Below are positions 55,009 through 64,000 of a DNA stretch of 64,000 nucleotides, piece by piece. Origin of the DNA: Vampirovibrio chlorellavorus (GTDB lineage: Bacteria; Cyanobacteriota; Vampirovibrionia; Vampirovibrionales; Vampirovibrionaceae); assembly GCA_003149345.1 (NCBI GenBank), contig QFWI01000011.1, forward strand, positions 1 through 64,000, given 5' to 3'. A model generated the notes under the pieces. The model worked only from the letters and a program-made list of their open reading frames with translations, was not told where the DNA came from and made no database searches. Position 1 is the first letter of the stretch; each line of letters opens with the position of its first letter. A program made the translations under genes and the position numbers.

Positions 55009-55896
55009 CTAGAACAAACGACTCTTCTGGAAAATAAGATGCCCCGCCTGGGGGTCAATGGTCACCACAAACTGACGCATAAAGCTGAGACCCAATAAGC
55101 CGGAAAAACTGGAACCCGCCCGCACCGGTATCACCGTGGCTTCCACATTGCGGGCCTCCAGGCCATTGACTTGCAAGCGCTCAATGGTGATTTTTGGTAC
55201 CTCGATGCGCCCATTGGCGGTGGTGATCAGTACCTTCTCGCATTCCGCAAGATTTAACCCCAGTTGCTGAGCCATTTGCTGGGAAATGGAAGTATAGGTA
55301 GCCCCGGTATCAATGATAAAGGCACCGCTGCTCTGCTGACCGCCCTCATACAGGACAGCATCCACAATCAGGGCGTTTTGGGTATTTTTTAACAGAACCT
55401 TGATGGGCTCCTGAAGTGAACTGCTGGCTTGTGTTAAAGCGGGCATGGTCACGGGTGAATAAGAAACAGACTGCAAGGCGGCGGATTGAGCCGAACGGGA
55501 AGACTGCTGAACGGATATGGCAGAGGCCAAAACGTTCACCCGTTCGTGGGCGTAGTGAACCAGCCGGGCGTCCCGACCCTGACGAATGACAAACTCATAC
55601 TCATACAAGGCCTCAGAGAGATATCCCAGTTTGTCCAGGGTTAAGCCCAGATAATAGTGGGCATTGGCATTGGCGCCATCGGCTTGCAATACCCGGCGAA
55701 AATAATCTGCCGCCCGATGATAGTCTCCAGTTCGGAAAGCCTGCACCCCTCGGGCATAATCCGGCTGAAGATAGCCGCCCGTCGATCCTCGATCATTGTA
55801 AGTCTCTGCCTGAACCGCCAATGTTCCAACAATCAGGCAGCACAAAGCCGCTGCTTGCAAGCCTTTGGTTAGTCTTAACAGTAAAGCCGACCCCAT
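55009..55896 (-). CDS. Secreted TPR protein with a retropepsin-like aspartic protease domain
   Basis: 295 residues. A signal peptide ends near residue 30 (GTLAVQA, then ETYND). Residues about 46-115 form a TPR pair (AVQAFRTGDYHRAADYFRRVL-like, then ALYEYEFVIRQGRD). A Ser/Gln-rich linker follows, and then a gag-type aspartic protease domain (about 165-290) with the active Asp in FIIDTGATYTSIS and the closing GLLGLSFMRQF. Single-domain enzymes of this fold act as dimers. AAAGGG lies 7 nt before the ATG. The target is unknown. Confidence 0.88.
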   Translation of the reverse strand: MGSALLLRLTKGLQAAALCCLIVGTLAVQAETYNDRGSTGGYLQPDYARGVQAFRTGDYHRAADYFRRVLQADGANANAHYYLGLTLDKLGYLSEALYEYEFVIRQGRDARLVHYAHERVNVLASAISVQQSSRSAQSAALQSVSYSPVTMPALTQASSSLQEPIKVLLKNTQNALIVDAVLYEGGQQSSGAFIIDTGATYTSISQQMAQQLGLNLAECEKVLITTANGRIEVPKITIERLQVNGLEARNVEATVIPVRAGSSFSGLLGLSFMRQFVVTIDPQAGHLIFQKSRLF

Positions 55897-56093
55897 GCAT
55901 GATCCCTTTGTTACTCTGTCGCACTTGGGGAACCTATCGGCACAACCGGAAAGAATCTTTAATTTTTATTCAGATTTAAAAAATAGGCATGACTTTAATA
56001 ACAAAAAATCAGGCCAAGTTGTTTTTATGCAAACACAAGGGACAGAGCTTTGTGCAGAAAGCTCCTAAAGGGACACAATTGGGGGACAGTAGT

Positions 56094-56408
56094 ATGGTTC
56101 AACCGTTTTGGGGTGGCCCCGGCTATCCAGGGTTTCCACCACCGGGAAGTTATCCACCGCCGCCGGGTGGGGGCATTCCACCGTATCCGGGCCCTCCCGG
56201 CATTCAGGCCGCGTTTCCGTATGGGCCCAGTTTTGATGGCTTGAACGCCCATGGCCTGACCACCAATGCCTATACCAATTCGCTGTTTGAGGATGTTAAC
56301 TTCATGCAAGGGCTGATTTACAGTGGCCGTGGGGTTGGCTACCCACCGATGCCGCCATTCCCGCCGCCCATGGGCCCTCCTCCTCAAGGCCCACCGCCGC
56401 CCCGATAA
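56094..56408 (+). CDS. Small Pro/Gly-rich protein
   Basis: 104 residues. Both ends are rich in Pro, Gly and Tyr (WGGPGYPGFPPPGSYPPPP near the N-terminus; PPMPPFPPPMGPPPQGPPPP at the C-terminus) around a central unique segment (FDGLNAHGLTTNAYTNSLFE). There is no signal peptide. The start at 56094 is well supported by GGGGGA 7 nt upstream; the longer reading from 55989 is unlikely. Function unknown. An open minus-strand reading through the same stretch is a composition artefact. Confidence 0.65.
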   Translation: MVQPFWGGPGYPGFPPPGSYPPPPGGGIPPYPGPPGIQAAFPYGPSFDGLNAHGLTTNAYTNSLFEDVNFMQGLIYSGRGVGYPPMPPFPPPMGPPPQGPPPPR

Positions 56409-56432
56409 TTGAGGCCAGTAAAGTCAACCATC

Positions 56433-56486
56433 CCTGAAAGCCCTTTGGAGGCATCGCCACCCAGCCTGCCTTCGGGGGCTTTCAGG
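56433..56486. other. Large inverted repeat between converging genes
   Basis: CCTGAAAGCCC (56433-56443) pairs perfectly with GGGCTTTCAGG (56476-56486) across a 32-nt loop. There is no T run on either side; it may be a factor-dependent or bidirectional 3' end for the Pro-rich gene and recN. Confidence 0.7.
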
Positions 56487-56499
56487 ATACCCAAAAAAA

Positions 56500-58257
56500 C
56501 TAGCCTACAGCCGTGTAGCCTTCCATTTTCCGATAGAACTGCTCGGCATCAGCCTGCAAGCGACGAATAAACTTCTCCACCGCTTCATCCCCGCTATCCA
56601 TCCCACTGACCAGACGACCCAGCACTTGAACACGCTGATCGTCCTGCCCCGCCAGACCGTGAACCAACACCTGAACGGTTTCCGAACCGTCTTTCTGCTG
56701 CAATACCTGCTTTTCCACGTGGAAATGCTGGCGTCCCATGGCCGCAATCATGGGCTGGTGGGTAATGGCAATCACCTGAATGACCTTGGACAGTGCCGCC
56801 AGTTTTTCCGCCACGGTTTTGGCCGTAGGGCCACTGATGCCACTGTCAATCTCATCAAACACCAGCGTCAATAAGCCATCCGCCCCAGCGGTTAATACTT
56901 TCATGGCCAGCAAAAACCGGGAGAGTTCTCCCCCACTGGCCACTTTGGCCAAAGAACGCAACGGTTCCCCCGGGTTGGCGGAAAACAAAAACTCCACCTC
57001 TTCTAAGCCTTCCCGGCTGTAGGCAATGGGCAGGAAATCAATATCAAAAGACACCCCGGGCATGGCCAATACCTGCAATTGTTCCAATAAACGCTGCTTG
57101 AGCGCTTCGGCCAATTGCCGCCGGGAATCACTCAACTGCTGACTGAGCTGATGCAAGTGAGCCTGCTTCTCGGCAATGTTAACTTCCAAAGCCTGGAAAT
57201 TCTGTTCACCGGACTCCAGAAAATCCAGCTCCTCGGCCAGAGCATCCCGCCGCTGCATCACTTCCGCCAATGTATGGCCATACTTGCGTTTTAACTTTTC
57301 CAGAGTGTCCAGACGCTCTGAAAGCAGCCCCATACTTTCCGGTTGAACTTCCACCCGCTCCGCATAGCGGCTCAACTCACTGGCCACGGCCTGCAATTCA
57401 GCATAAGCCCCATCCAGCTGGTTTGCTAAAGCCTGTAGCACCGGATCATAGGTGGCCCCTTCCGATAATTTTTTTTGCAGCAGAGATAACTGATCCAGCA
57501 CGGCGGGGGTTTGAGCGTCTCCTTCGGTGAGCAGGTTGGCCCCTTGCTCTGAAATTCGAATCAGACGCTCCGCATGACTCAAAATTTCCAGTTGCTGGCG
57601 AGCTTTCACATCTTCCTGATCATCTTCCAGCCGGGCTTCTTGCAATTCCTGCCACTGAAACATCAGGAAATCCCGTTGACGCTCGATATCCTGCCGGTTT
57701 TTCATCAGCGTGTCCAACTGACGCTTGAGCGCCGCCCACTCATCGTAGGCTTTGGCCACCTGCCGTTTTAAACCCCGATGGCTGGCATCGCCGAAGGCGT
57801 CCAAATAGGCCCGTTGCTTGTCCCGCTGAAATAGACTGGTCAACTCGTGCTGACCGTGCAAATCAATCACCCAGGGCCGTAGAGCCTCTAGAACATCCCG
57901 GGTCACCGGTGTCCCATTAATGCGGGAACGACTCCCGCCAGGGGTAAACTCCCGAGACAGTAAAATCTCGGTTTCATCCGGCAGCAAAGTGACCCCTTGG
58001 CCTTCCAGAAACTCCCGCAACGGCTGAGCATCCTGCAAAGCGGTAATATCAAACAGCAATTCAACTTGCCCACGCTGAGCGCCAGCCCGTAAAATTTCTC
58101 GAGGGGAGGCTTTGGCTCCGAAGGCCAAGGCAATGGCGTCCAACAAAATACTTTTCCCGGAACCACTTTCACCGGTAATCACCGTAAAGCCCTTGTCAAA
58201 GGAAACCGACACGGCTTCCACAATGGCGATATTCCGAATTTGAAGCTGTTTGAGCAT
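56500..58257 (-). CDS. recN: DNA repair protein RecN
   Basis: 585 residues, SMC-like ATPase for double-strand-break repair. The N-terminal Walker A is TGESGSGKS. A long coiled coil (about 160-370) follows. The C-terminal half has the signature ASGGELSRFLLAMK, Walker B VFDEIDSGISGPTA and the switch AITHQP. Start ATG 58257 begins with LKQLQIRNIAIVE, the conserved first strand. A longer reading to 58308 adds unrelated residues. It follows nadK on the same strand, a widespread pairing. Confidence 0.97.
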   Translation of the reverse strand: MLKQLQIRNIAIVEAVSVSFDKGFTVITGESGSGKSILLDAIALAFGAKASPREILRAGAQRGQVELLFDITALQDAQPLREFLEGQGVTLLPDETEILLSREFTPGGSRSRINGTPVTRDVLEALRPWVIDLHGQHELTSLFQRDKQRAYLDAFGDASHRGLKRQVAKAYDEWAALKRQLDTLMKNRQDIERQRDFLMFQWQELQEARLEDDQEDVKARQQLEILSHAERLIRISEQGANLLTEGDAQTPAVLDQLSLLQKKLSEGATYDPVLQALANQLDGAYAELQAVASELSRYAERVEVQPESMGLLSERLDTLEKLKRKYGHTLAEVMQRRDALAEELDFLESGEQNFQALEVNIAEKQAHLHQLSQQLSDSRRQLAEALKQRLLEQLQVLAMPGVSFDIDFLPIAYSREGLEEVEFLFSANPGEPLRSLAKVASGGELSRFLLAMKVLTAGADGLLTLVFDEIDSGISGPTAKTVAEKLAALSKVIQVIAITHQPMIAAMGRQHFHVEKQVLQQKDGSETVQVLVHGLAGQDDQRVQVLGRLVSGMDSGDEAVEKFIRRLQADAEQFYRKMEGYTAVG

Positions 58258-58323
58258 AATAAAAGCAGTCTCAACGAATTTTGGCCAAAAAATCAGCCCG
58301 AAAAACAATCAAATCAAAGACAC

Positions 58324-59271
58324 TCAGGGCAATGGAGAGGTATTTTGCTGGGGCGGGTGTTCCGTGTAAACCTGCGCTCCGGCTCGGGCCTCCTGAGATT
58401 GCCAACGCGGGTTCATAGACCACTGCAACTTCCGCTTGAGCAGGGAATAAAAGTCATTTTCGCTCTGCTCAAAGTTTACCATCTGGAAAGGAATGGCCGC
58501 CCGAACCACCACCAGGGACTCACCCGGTTTCAGCACACCGCATTCCAGTCCATCCAGGGCGTAAACCACATCCTGATTTTTGGCGTCCGACTGGATTTTA
58601 AATTCCTTGTTAAAGGGCACCACCACCGCCTTGGCCGAAAAACTGTGGGGGCAAATGGGGGTAATGGAAATGGCATCCACTTCGGGGGAAATGACCGGGC
58701 CGCCCGCCGCCATGGTATAGGCTGTTGTCCCACTGGGCGTGGATAAAATCAGGCCATCGGAATCGTAAACAGCCACTGGCGTGTCATTGACATACAAATG
58801 CAACCGGCACAATTGACTAGGATTGGCGTTTTTCACCACCACGTCGTTTAGGGCCAACTTCTCCGTGCATAAGGGGGAGAATGCGTCCGCTTTTTCCCCG
58901 GAATTTTCAATGGAGAGCATCATGCGGGACTCCAGGCTGTATTTGCCCTGAATGAGCAGATCCAGGTAAAACGGAATCTTGTCAGCCTCAATATGGGTTA
59001 AAAAGCCCAAAGCACCAGTATTAATACCCACCAAGGGAACATTGTCCCCCACAAATTTACGGGCCGCCCTCAAAAAAGTGCCATCGCCCCCCAACACAAT
59101 CACCAAATCAGGATGGGCCGCCGCCGGGGGTACCACCGGGCAATCCTTGCCCAGCACCTGTAAGTGGGAAACATGCACCCCATGCTGGGTTAAATAGGCC
59201 AACACCTGATTGGCGTAAACGCTCTGGGGATCGGTACTCAGATTCTGAACCAAGGTAACGTGCTTTAGCAT
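58324..59271 (-). CDS. nadK: NAD kinase
   Basis: 315 residues. It phosphorylates NAD+ to NADP+. The GGDGT motif is in VIVLGGDGTFLRAA, and the substrate motifs GINTGALGFLT, LNDVVV, and DGLILSTPSGTTAYTMAAGGP are in order. The C-terminal 30 residues (after about 285) are a poorly conserved Gln/Pro-rich tail. It lies 66 bp before recN and is 60 bp past the end of polA, so dprA-polA-nadK-recN may be one long minus-strand unit. Confidence 0.96.
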   Translation of the reverse strand: MLKHVTLVQNLSTDPQSVYANQVLAYLTQHGVHVSHLQVLGKDCPVVPPAAAHPDLVIVLGGDGTFLRAARKFVGDNVPLVGINTGALGFLTHIEADKIPFYLDLLIQGKYSLESRMMLSIENSGEKADAFSPLCTEKLALNDVVVKNANPSQLCRLHLYVNDTPVAVYDSDGLILSTPSGTTAYTMAAGGPVISPEVDAISITPICPHSFSAKAVVVPFNKEFKIQSDAKNQDVVYALDGLECGVLKPGESLVVVRAAIPFQMVNFEQSENDFYSLLKRKLQWSMNPRWQSQEARAGAQVYTEHPPQQNTSPLP

Positions 59272-59331
59272 GGGGCCTCACAACAACACTGCCAGCAGTC
59301 CACGAAACCAACGTGACCACTCTGTCCCATT

Positions 59332-62280
59332 CTACTCCATCCAGCTGGGGCCAACATACACATCCACCTCTAAAGGCACATGCAAGGGCTGTCCCAGCTC
59401 CATGGCACTACGCACCAATACCTGAACCTGATTCAATTCCTCGTCCGGCACTTCCAGTACCAGTTCATCGTGTACCTGTAAAATAATGCGTGCTTTCAAC
59501 CCTTCAGCCAACAGCTTTTGATGCAAGCGGATCATGGCCACCTTCATCAAGTCGGCGGCAGATCCCTGCAAAGGGGTATTGAAAGCGGCTCGCTCGGCGA
59601 ATTCTCGAATACTGCGGTTGCTACTTTGCAAGTCCCGGGAGAGATCACGGGTACGTCCACAGATGGTTTGCACCTGCCCGGTTTTGTGAGCCTCGGCTTT
59701 AATGGCATCAATGCACTGTTTGACCTTGCCATACCGGGAAAAATACAACTGAATGAATTGCGCCGCTTCGCTTTGAGGGATTTTGAGTTGCTGAGCCAAA
59801 CCAAAAGGCGATTGCCCGTAAACCACCCCAAAATTAACCGTTTTCGCCCGGTAGCGCTGCTCTTTGCTCACTTTATCAATAGGCAAGCCAAACACCAACG
59901 ACGCCGTGGCCGTGTGGATATCTTCTCCTTGCTGGAAGGCCTTGACCAGGTGCGGATCTTCCGAGAAATGGGCCAGCAGGCGCAATTCAATCTGGGAATA
60001 ATCGGCGGATAACAACGACCAGCCTTGCGATTGTTGGGGGACAAAGGCTTGCCGAATCAGGCGGCCCAATTCCGTGCGGATGGGAATGTTCTGTAAATTG
60101 GGGTTACTACTGGACAAGCGCCCAGTGGCTGTAACCGTTTGGTTAAAGCTGGTGTGCAAGCGATGGGTCATGGGGTTGACCAAAGCCGGTAGAGCATCGA
60201 TGTAAGTGGATTTCAGCTTGAAAAGCTGGCGATACTCCAGCAGCTTGCGCACAATCTCATGCTCATCGGCCAGCAATTCCAGCACCTTCACATCAGTACT
60301 GTAGCCGGTTTTTCCCTTGGTTTTGCGGGTGGGGGCAATGCCCATTTTGTCAAACAGGACTTCAGCCACCTGCTTGGGGGAATTCAGGTTAAAATCGCCC
60401 CCCGCCAGGTCACAAACTTCCCGCTCCAGGACTTGCAGGCGCTCAGACAATTCATCGCTGAGTTTTTTTAGGTAGGCCGTATCCAGAGAAACGCCCGTCC
60501 ACTCCACATCCGCCAGCACGTGAGCCAAGGGCATTTCAATTTCATAAAACAGCGTCCACCTTGGTTCATCCAGCTTTTCCAGAAAATACCGGGCCAAGGC
60601 CATGGTGGCGTAACCATCGCAACTGGCATAAGCTGCCGCCAAGTCAACGGGCACTTCAGAAAATAACTTTTCCTTTTTGCCCGTGCCAATCAATTCCTTG
60701 ATTTCGGTCATAGATTGACCCAATAGCTCTTCCGCCAGAGCTTTTAACCCGTGTCGCCGGTCAGGGTTCTGCACATAACTGGCAATCATGGTGTCAAACA
60801 CCAGGCCCCGCAAAGGAATTTGCAGTTGCCTAAAAATATTGCACTCAAACTTGGCGTTATGCACCAGTTTGACCACCGACTCACTGCTCAAGACCGGGCA
60901 CAAGGCCTCTAGAATCTGAGCTTCTGAAAGGGATGTTTCCAGCCCTTCGGCCCGAATGGGAATATAAAAATTGGCAATGGGTTCTTCAGGTAAGTTTTCC
61001 TTCAGGCGGAGCGCTGGAAATGCCGCCGGATAATCAGCCAGCGCCAATTTATTTTTGGCGGGCCGCTCAAAGCACTCAAAGGCATCCCACACCGAGATGG
61101 CGATCCCTGCTAATTGGGCCGTATGCACATCCAGGCCCGTGGTTTCCAAATCCAGAGCAAACACCTGGGCTTTCTGAATCTGTTGAATCAACTCCGTCAA
61201 CTGCTCCAGCCGGGTCACAATAGTATGCTCCACCTGCATAGGCTGCACTGACAAACTGATGGGCGAGGACACCTCTGCGCTCTCAAATAAACTGCCCGAG
61301 GGCAGCGAAGCCAACGCAGACGCAGCATGCTCTGATGAAGCTCCTGATTGGGCCCCATTTAAAAACGAAGCAAACAAAACCGGGGCTTGCTTGAGAATGG
61401 ACTTAAATTCCATTTTCTCTAAAAAGCCAGTCAATGCTTCCAAATCGGGGATGACCAGATGGCAATCCTCCCAGACGACCGAAAGCGGCACTTCCCGGTT
61501 AATGGTAGCCAATTGTTGACTCAAAAAAGCCTGATCTTTGTAAGTTTCCAGCTTTTCCCGCAGCTTGTTGGCAGGCAGTTCCTGAATATGCTGGTATAAA
61601 TTCTCCAGAGTCTGATATTCGGTGAGCAACTTCACCGCCGTTTTATCCCCAATACCAGGCACGCCCGGAATATTATCGGAGGTGTCTCCCTTGAGGGCCT
61701 TAAAGTCAACCACCTGCTCCGGGTAAATCCCCCACTTCTCAAACACTCCTTGTCGATCGTAGGTTTTCATCTCCTCACGTGGCATGCGGGCGGGAATCAA
61801 GACCTCAATTTTCCCGGCGTGGGTTTTGGCCGGATTGCTGGGTTCTAAATCGTCAACGAGCTGAAAGGCATCCTGATCCCCGGTGAGAATTTGCACCCAA
61901 AACCCTTCCTTAGCCGCTTTACAGGCCAAGGTGCCAATGACATCATCGGCTTCAAACCCCTGCTTCTCGTAAATAGGAATACCCAACAACTCCACCCCAC
62001 GGCGGATTAAATCCATTTGAGCGCGCATTTCATCGGGCATAGAATCGCGATGGGCTTTATATTCCGGATAAAGCTCGTTACGAAAGGTGATCCGACTGAC
62101 ATCGAAGGACACGGCAATGGCATCCGGCTTGATTTTTTTGAGCAAGGCAAACAGGTTATTGAAAAACCCATAGACCGCCCAACTGGGGGTCCCGTCGGAG
62201 GTGCGCATATTGGTGCGCTCCAGGGCAAAATGCATGCGATAGGCCAGTGAATGACCATCAATCAACACCAGGGTCTTCAT
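59332..62280 (-). CDS. polA: DNA polymerase I
   Basis: 982 residues. A 5'-nuclease domain comes first (about 1-290, VLIDGHSLAYR, FEADDVIGTLA, GDTSDNIPGVPGIG). A variable linker (about 290-360), a 3'-5' exonuclease domain (ALDLETTGLD, HNAKFECNIF, YASCDGYATM) and family A polymerase motifs A (DYSQIELRLLAH), B (RAKTVNFGVVYG) and C (VHDELVLE) follow. In the second exonuclease motif the usual Asp is Glu (KFE); the other ligands are kept, so proofreading may remain. ATG 62280 has AAGGGG 9 nt upstream and is favoured over 62334, which would overlap dprA. Confidence 0.96.
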   Translation of the reverse strand: MKTLVLIDGHSLAYRMHFALERTNMRTSDGTPSWAVYGFFNNLFALLKKIKPDAIAVSFDVSRITFRNELYPEYKAHRDSMPDEMRAQMDLIRRGVELLGIPIYEKQGFEADDVIGTLACKAAKEGFWVQILTGDQDAFQLVDDLEPSNPAKTHAGKIEVLIPARMPREEMKTYDRQGVFEKWGIYPEQVVDFKALKGDTSDNIPGVPGIGDKTAVKLLTEYQTLENLYQHIQELPANKLREKLETYKDQAFLSQQLATINREVPLSVVWEDCHLVIPDLEALTGFLEKMEFKSILKQAPVLFASFLNGAQSGASSEHAASALASLPSGSLFESAEVSSPISLSVQPMQVEHTIVTRLEQLTELIQQIQKAQVFALDLETTGLDVHTAQLAGIAISVWDAFECFERPAKNKLALADYPAAFPALRLKENLPEEPIANFYIPIRAEGLETSLSEAQILEALCPVLSSESVVKLVHNAKFECNIFRQLQIPLRGLVFDTMIASYVQNPDRRHGLKALAEELLGQSMTEIKELIGTGKKEKLFSEVPVDLAAAYASCDGYATMALARYFLEKLDEPRWTLFYEIEMPLAHVLADVEWTGVSLDTAYLKKLSDELSERLQVLEREVCDLAGGDFNLNSPKQVAEVLFDKMGIAPTRKTKGKTGYSTDVKVLELLADEHEIVRKLLEYRQLFKLKSTYIDALPALVNPMTHRLHTSFNQTVTATGRLSSSNPNLQNIPIRTELGRLIRQAFVPQQSQGWSLLSADYSQIELRLLAHFSEDPHLVKAFQQGEDIHTATASLVFGLPIDKVSKEQRYRAKTVNFGVVYGQSPFGLAQQLKIPQSEAAQFIQLYFSRYGKVKQCIDAIKAEAHKTGQVQTICGRTRDLSRDLQSSNRSIREFAERAAFNTPLQGSAADLMKVAMIRLHQKLLAEGLKARIILQVHDELVLEVPDEELNQVQVLVRSAMELGQPLHVPLEVDVYVGPSWME

Positions 62281-62321
62281 GGTAGCTGCCCCTTTGGCTG
62301 TTTCCATTTTTTCCAGAATCT

Positions 62322-63548
62322 CTACTTGCGACAAACTTTAGCCCCCGGCAACAAAACAATCAAGCCTTCCAACTCCAGTAAAGTTAAAAGCTCATTGATT
62401 TTAGCAGAAGCGTAGCCCGTTGCCCTGGGTAGATCCTCAATGGCCATGGGGTCAAAGGCAATGGCTTGTAATAACCGCCCCTCATCGTCGGACAAATCCG
62501 ACAAACTGGGCACTTGTGGGGGACTTTGTCCCTCCATTCCAGAGGGCTGTGAGGCATCCCAGCCCAGATCACTCAACAGTTCTGTACCCTGGGTAATCAA
62601 GGTGGCTCCTGTTTTTAGCAAGTCATGCGGCCCCTGACTGCCGGAACTAAAAATATTGCCAGGAATGGCATACACGGTACGCCCCTCCTCCGCCGCCAGC
62701 CGGGCCGTAATCAGCGCCCCGCTCTTGACATCGCCTTCCACCACCACAATGCCCTGACATAAACCGGCCACAATTCGGTTCCGTTGGGGAAAGGTATACC
62801 GGGTGGGCTGTGTCCCGGGCGGGTATTCACTGACCCAGGCCCCGCCCGCCTCTAAAATTTCTTGAGCCAAGGTGCGATTGGAGGCTGGATAGAGAATATC
62901 CAACCCGCACCCAAACACGGCCACCGTGGGTAAACCACCCTGAAGGGCCTGCCAATGGGCGCAGGTATCAATCCCGGCGGCCAGGCCACTGACAATGGTC
63001 ACCCCGCTGGACTTGAGATCCTGAATCAGTTGCTCCGTCACTTTTCGCCCGTACTCACTGGACTTTCGGGTTCCCACAAATGCCAGACACCGACCGGATA
63101 AGGCTTCCAGCGCGCCTTTAACATATAACAAGACCGGCGGGTTATAAATCTCCTTCAACAAGGCAGGGTATGCCACGTCGGTGATGGCAATGGCTTGAAT
63201 CCCCTGAGCGGCTTCCCGCTGGTGCAAGGTTAAAGGCAAGCCTTGCTCCCGGCGGTTTAAAAACGCAGACAATTTACTCACGCCCAAATGAAGGGCCAAC
63301 TGGGCCTCGGAAGCATGCCACAGGGCTGCCGGTGAATCATCAAAAGCTCGTAATAACTTTAAAACAGAAAGGTTACCAAGGCCATCGACCGCTAACAGCG
63401 CACGCAAATATGCGGCATCCGGGTAAGGCTCTGGGAAAGCAGCGCTTTTTGGGGTACTTTTAGTTTGCCTGCCTTCAGTTAGGGCACTTTCAAGCTGGGT
63501 GCTTTCAATCAATGTCGCTACCAATGTCGATAAAATCATACCGTCCAT
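62322..63548 (-). CDS. dprA: DNA-processing protein DprA
   Basis: 408 residues. It loads RecA on incoming single-stranded DNA during natural transformation. A helical N-terminus (about 45-125) precedes the Rossmann core: FVGTRKSSEYGRKVT, VSGLAAGIDTCAHW, GCGLDILYP and SGALITARLAAEEGR. A C-terminal winged-helix (about 345-400) is present. Its presence suggests competence, though no com or pil genes are in view. ATG 63548 is preferred; ATG 63539 is possible. Longer readings run into kdsA on the other strand. It is followed closely by polA. Confidence 0.95.
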   Translation of the reverse strand: MDGMILSTLVATLIESTQLESALTEGRQTKSTPKSAAFPEPYPDAAYLRALLAVDGLGNLSVLKLLRAFDDSPAALWHASEAQLALHLGVSKLSAFLNRREQGLPLTLHQREAAQGIQAIAITDVAYPALLKEIYNPPVLLYVKGALEALSGRCLAFVGTRKSSEYGRKVTEQLIQDLKSSGVTIVSGLAAGIDTCAHWQALQGGLPTVAVFGCGLDILYPASNRTLAQEILEAGGAWVSEYPPGTQPTRYTFPQRNRIVAGLCQGIVVVEGDVKSGALITARLAAEEGRTVYAIPGNIFSSGSQGPHDLLKTGATLITQGTELLSDLGWDASQPSGMEGQSPPQVPSLSDLSDDEGRLLQAIAFDPMAIEDLPRATGYASAKINELLTLLELEGLIVLLPGAKVCRK

Positions 63549-63683
63549 CGTGGCAAAAGACCGCGGTTTCTCACAGGGTGAAATCTTCGGTTTTACGTGG
63601 CTTATCAGACCGTCAGCTTGAAGCGCAAACCGAAAAATGGTTTGATAAGGGCAAAATTCCCCAACCCACAGGATAAAACTCCC

Positions 63684-64000
63684 ATGTCCAATTCCCTTCA
63701 ATCTGAGTTCATCGTCATTGCTGGCCCTTGTATTCTGGAAAACAACCGGGGTGAGGTCAATTTTGAGACCGCCCGACAACTCAAAGCCATTATGGCCCAG
63801 TTTCCCGAAGTCAAATTCTACTTTAAAAGCTCCTATGACAAGGCCAACCGCTCTTCCATCAACTCCTACCGGGGGCCGGGCCTGGAAGAAGGCCTGCAAA
63901 TCCTGAAAGAAATCAAGGACAGCGTGGGCGTTTCCATCCTGACCGATGTGCATTGGCCCCATGAGGTGGCTCCCGTGGCTGAAGTGGTGGATATGATCCA
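63684..64000 (+). CDS. kdsA: 3-deoxy-8-phosphooctulonate synthase, partial (3' end beyond window)
   Basis: The first 105 residues are visible. KdsA joins phosphoenolpyruvate and arabinose 5-phosphate into Kdo-8-phosphate for the lipopolysaccharide core. Motifs: IAGPCILEN near the start, [12 protein letters not shown], and RGPGLEEGL, followed by [12 protein letters not shown] lies about 12 nt before the ATG. It is divergent from dprA across 135 bp. It is the clearest sign of a Gram-negative outer membrane in this window. Confidence 0.95.
   Translation, partial: MSNSLQSEFIVIAGPCILENNRGEVNFETARQLKAIMAQFPEVKFYFKSSYDKANRSSINSYRGPGLEEGLQILKEIKDSVGVSILTDVHWPHEVAPVAEVVDMI

Noticed and set aside
56025-56387. 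Arg-rich minus-strand frame opposite the Pro/Gly-rich gene
   Set aside because: Repetitive GC-rich codons give open frames on both strands; only the plus frame has a good ribosome site.
1-64000. CRISPR array, rRNA or insertion sequence
   Set aside because: No spaced direct-repeat series, rRNA motif or transposase was seen.

Overview
The window looks like a piece of chromosome from a Gram-negative-type bacterium of moderately high GC. It is gene-dense, with short operons and ordinary start sites. KdsA (Kdo synthesis) implies an outer membrane. Several genes are typical of Cyanobacteriota: a PDZ plus radical-SAM DUF512 protein, ClpC with a UVR motif, paired GH57 glucan enzymes and an LL-diaminopimelate-type aminotransferase. 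The only respiratory genes seen are a cytochrome bd oxidase, and no photosynthesis genes are present. A non-photosynthetic relative of Cyanobacteria (Vampirovibrio/Melainabacteria-like) is my best guess. This is inference from gene content, not a measured placement.

Layout. 1-6.3 kb (minus): a cellulose-synthase-type glycosyltransferase carrying three PilZ-like domains, with a secreted TPR protein downstream and a membrane protein and an SRPBCC lipid-binding-type protein upstream. 6.5-13.5 kb (plus): a lytic transglycosylase, then two GH57 glucan-remodelling enzymes and an AIM24-family protein. 13.8-17.2 kb: recA, a YmdB-type phosphodiesterase, yqeK and rsfS. 17.4-20.4 kb: queD (minus), then cydAB. 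20.4-25.4 kb: a secreted cupredoxin-like protein, a long intergenic region with a candidate structured leader, and class I ribonucleotide reductase nrdB-nrdA. 25.4-30.7 kb: a Flp-type pilin, a CHASE2 adenylate cyclase split by a C9 run, an unrecognised HExxH protein and a family-4 uracil-DNA glycosylase. 30.8-40.1 kb: nhaA and sua5 (minus); PrxQ, an ABC ATPase/permease/AttH-CrtC triad, an unknown gene, a pseudouridine synthase and a zinc-ribbon membrane protein. 40.3-49.1 kb: clpC, an unknown membrane protein, a TPR protein, the DUF512 protein, a HEAT-like protein and yqgF.

49.19-50.04 kb is a small AT-rich islet unlike its surroundings. It has a strong bidirectional terminator, a tRNA with a class I body but a GCU (Ser) anticodon, a 150-residue unknown protein with a strong ribosome binding site, and a 20-residue hydrophobic peptide between two hairpins.

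50.1-54.8 kb (minus) is a sugar-nucleotide cluster (aminotransferase, epimerase, UDP-glucose dehydrogenase, UDP-glucuronate decarboxylase). It could supply UDP-xylose and UDP-galacturonate for surface polysaccharide, alongside the cellulose-synthase locus and kdsA. 55-64 kb (minus) holds a TPR-aspartic protease, then recN, nadK, polA and dprA. A small Pro/Gly-rich protein and the start of kdsA lie on plus. With recA, udg and yqgF this gives a good share of a DNA-repair set.

Most attention-worthy: the poly-C frameshift in the cyclase, the odd tRNA and its islet, the HExxH protein, the triple-PilZ synthase and the leader region before nrdB.
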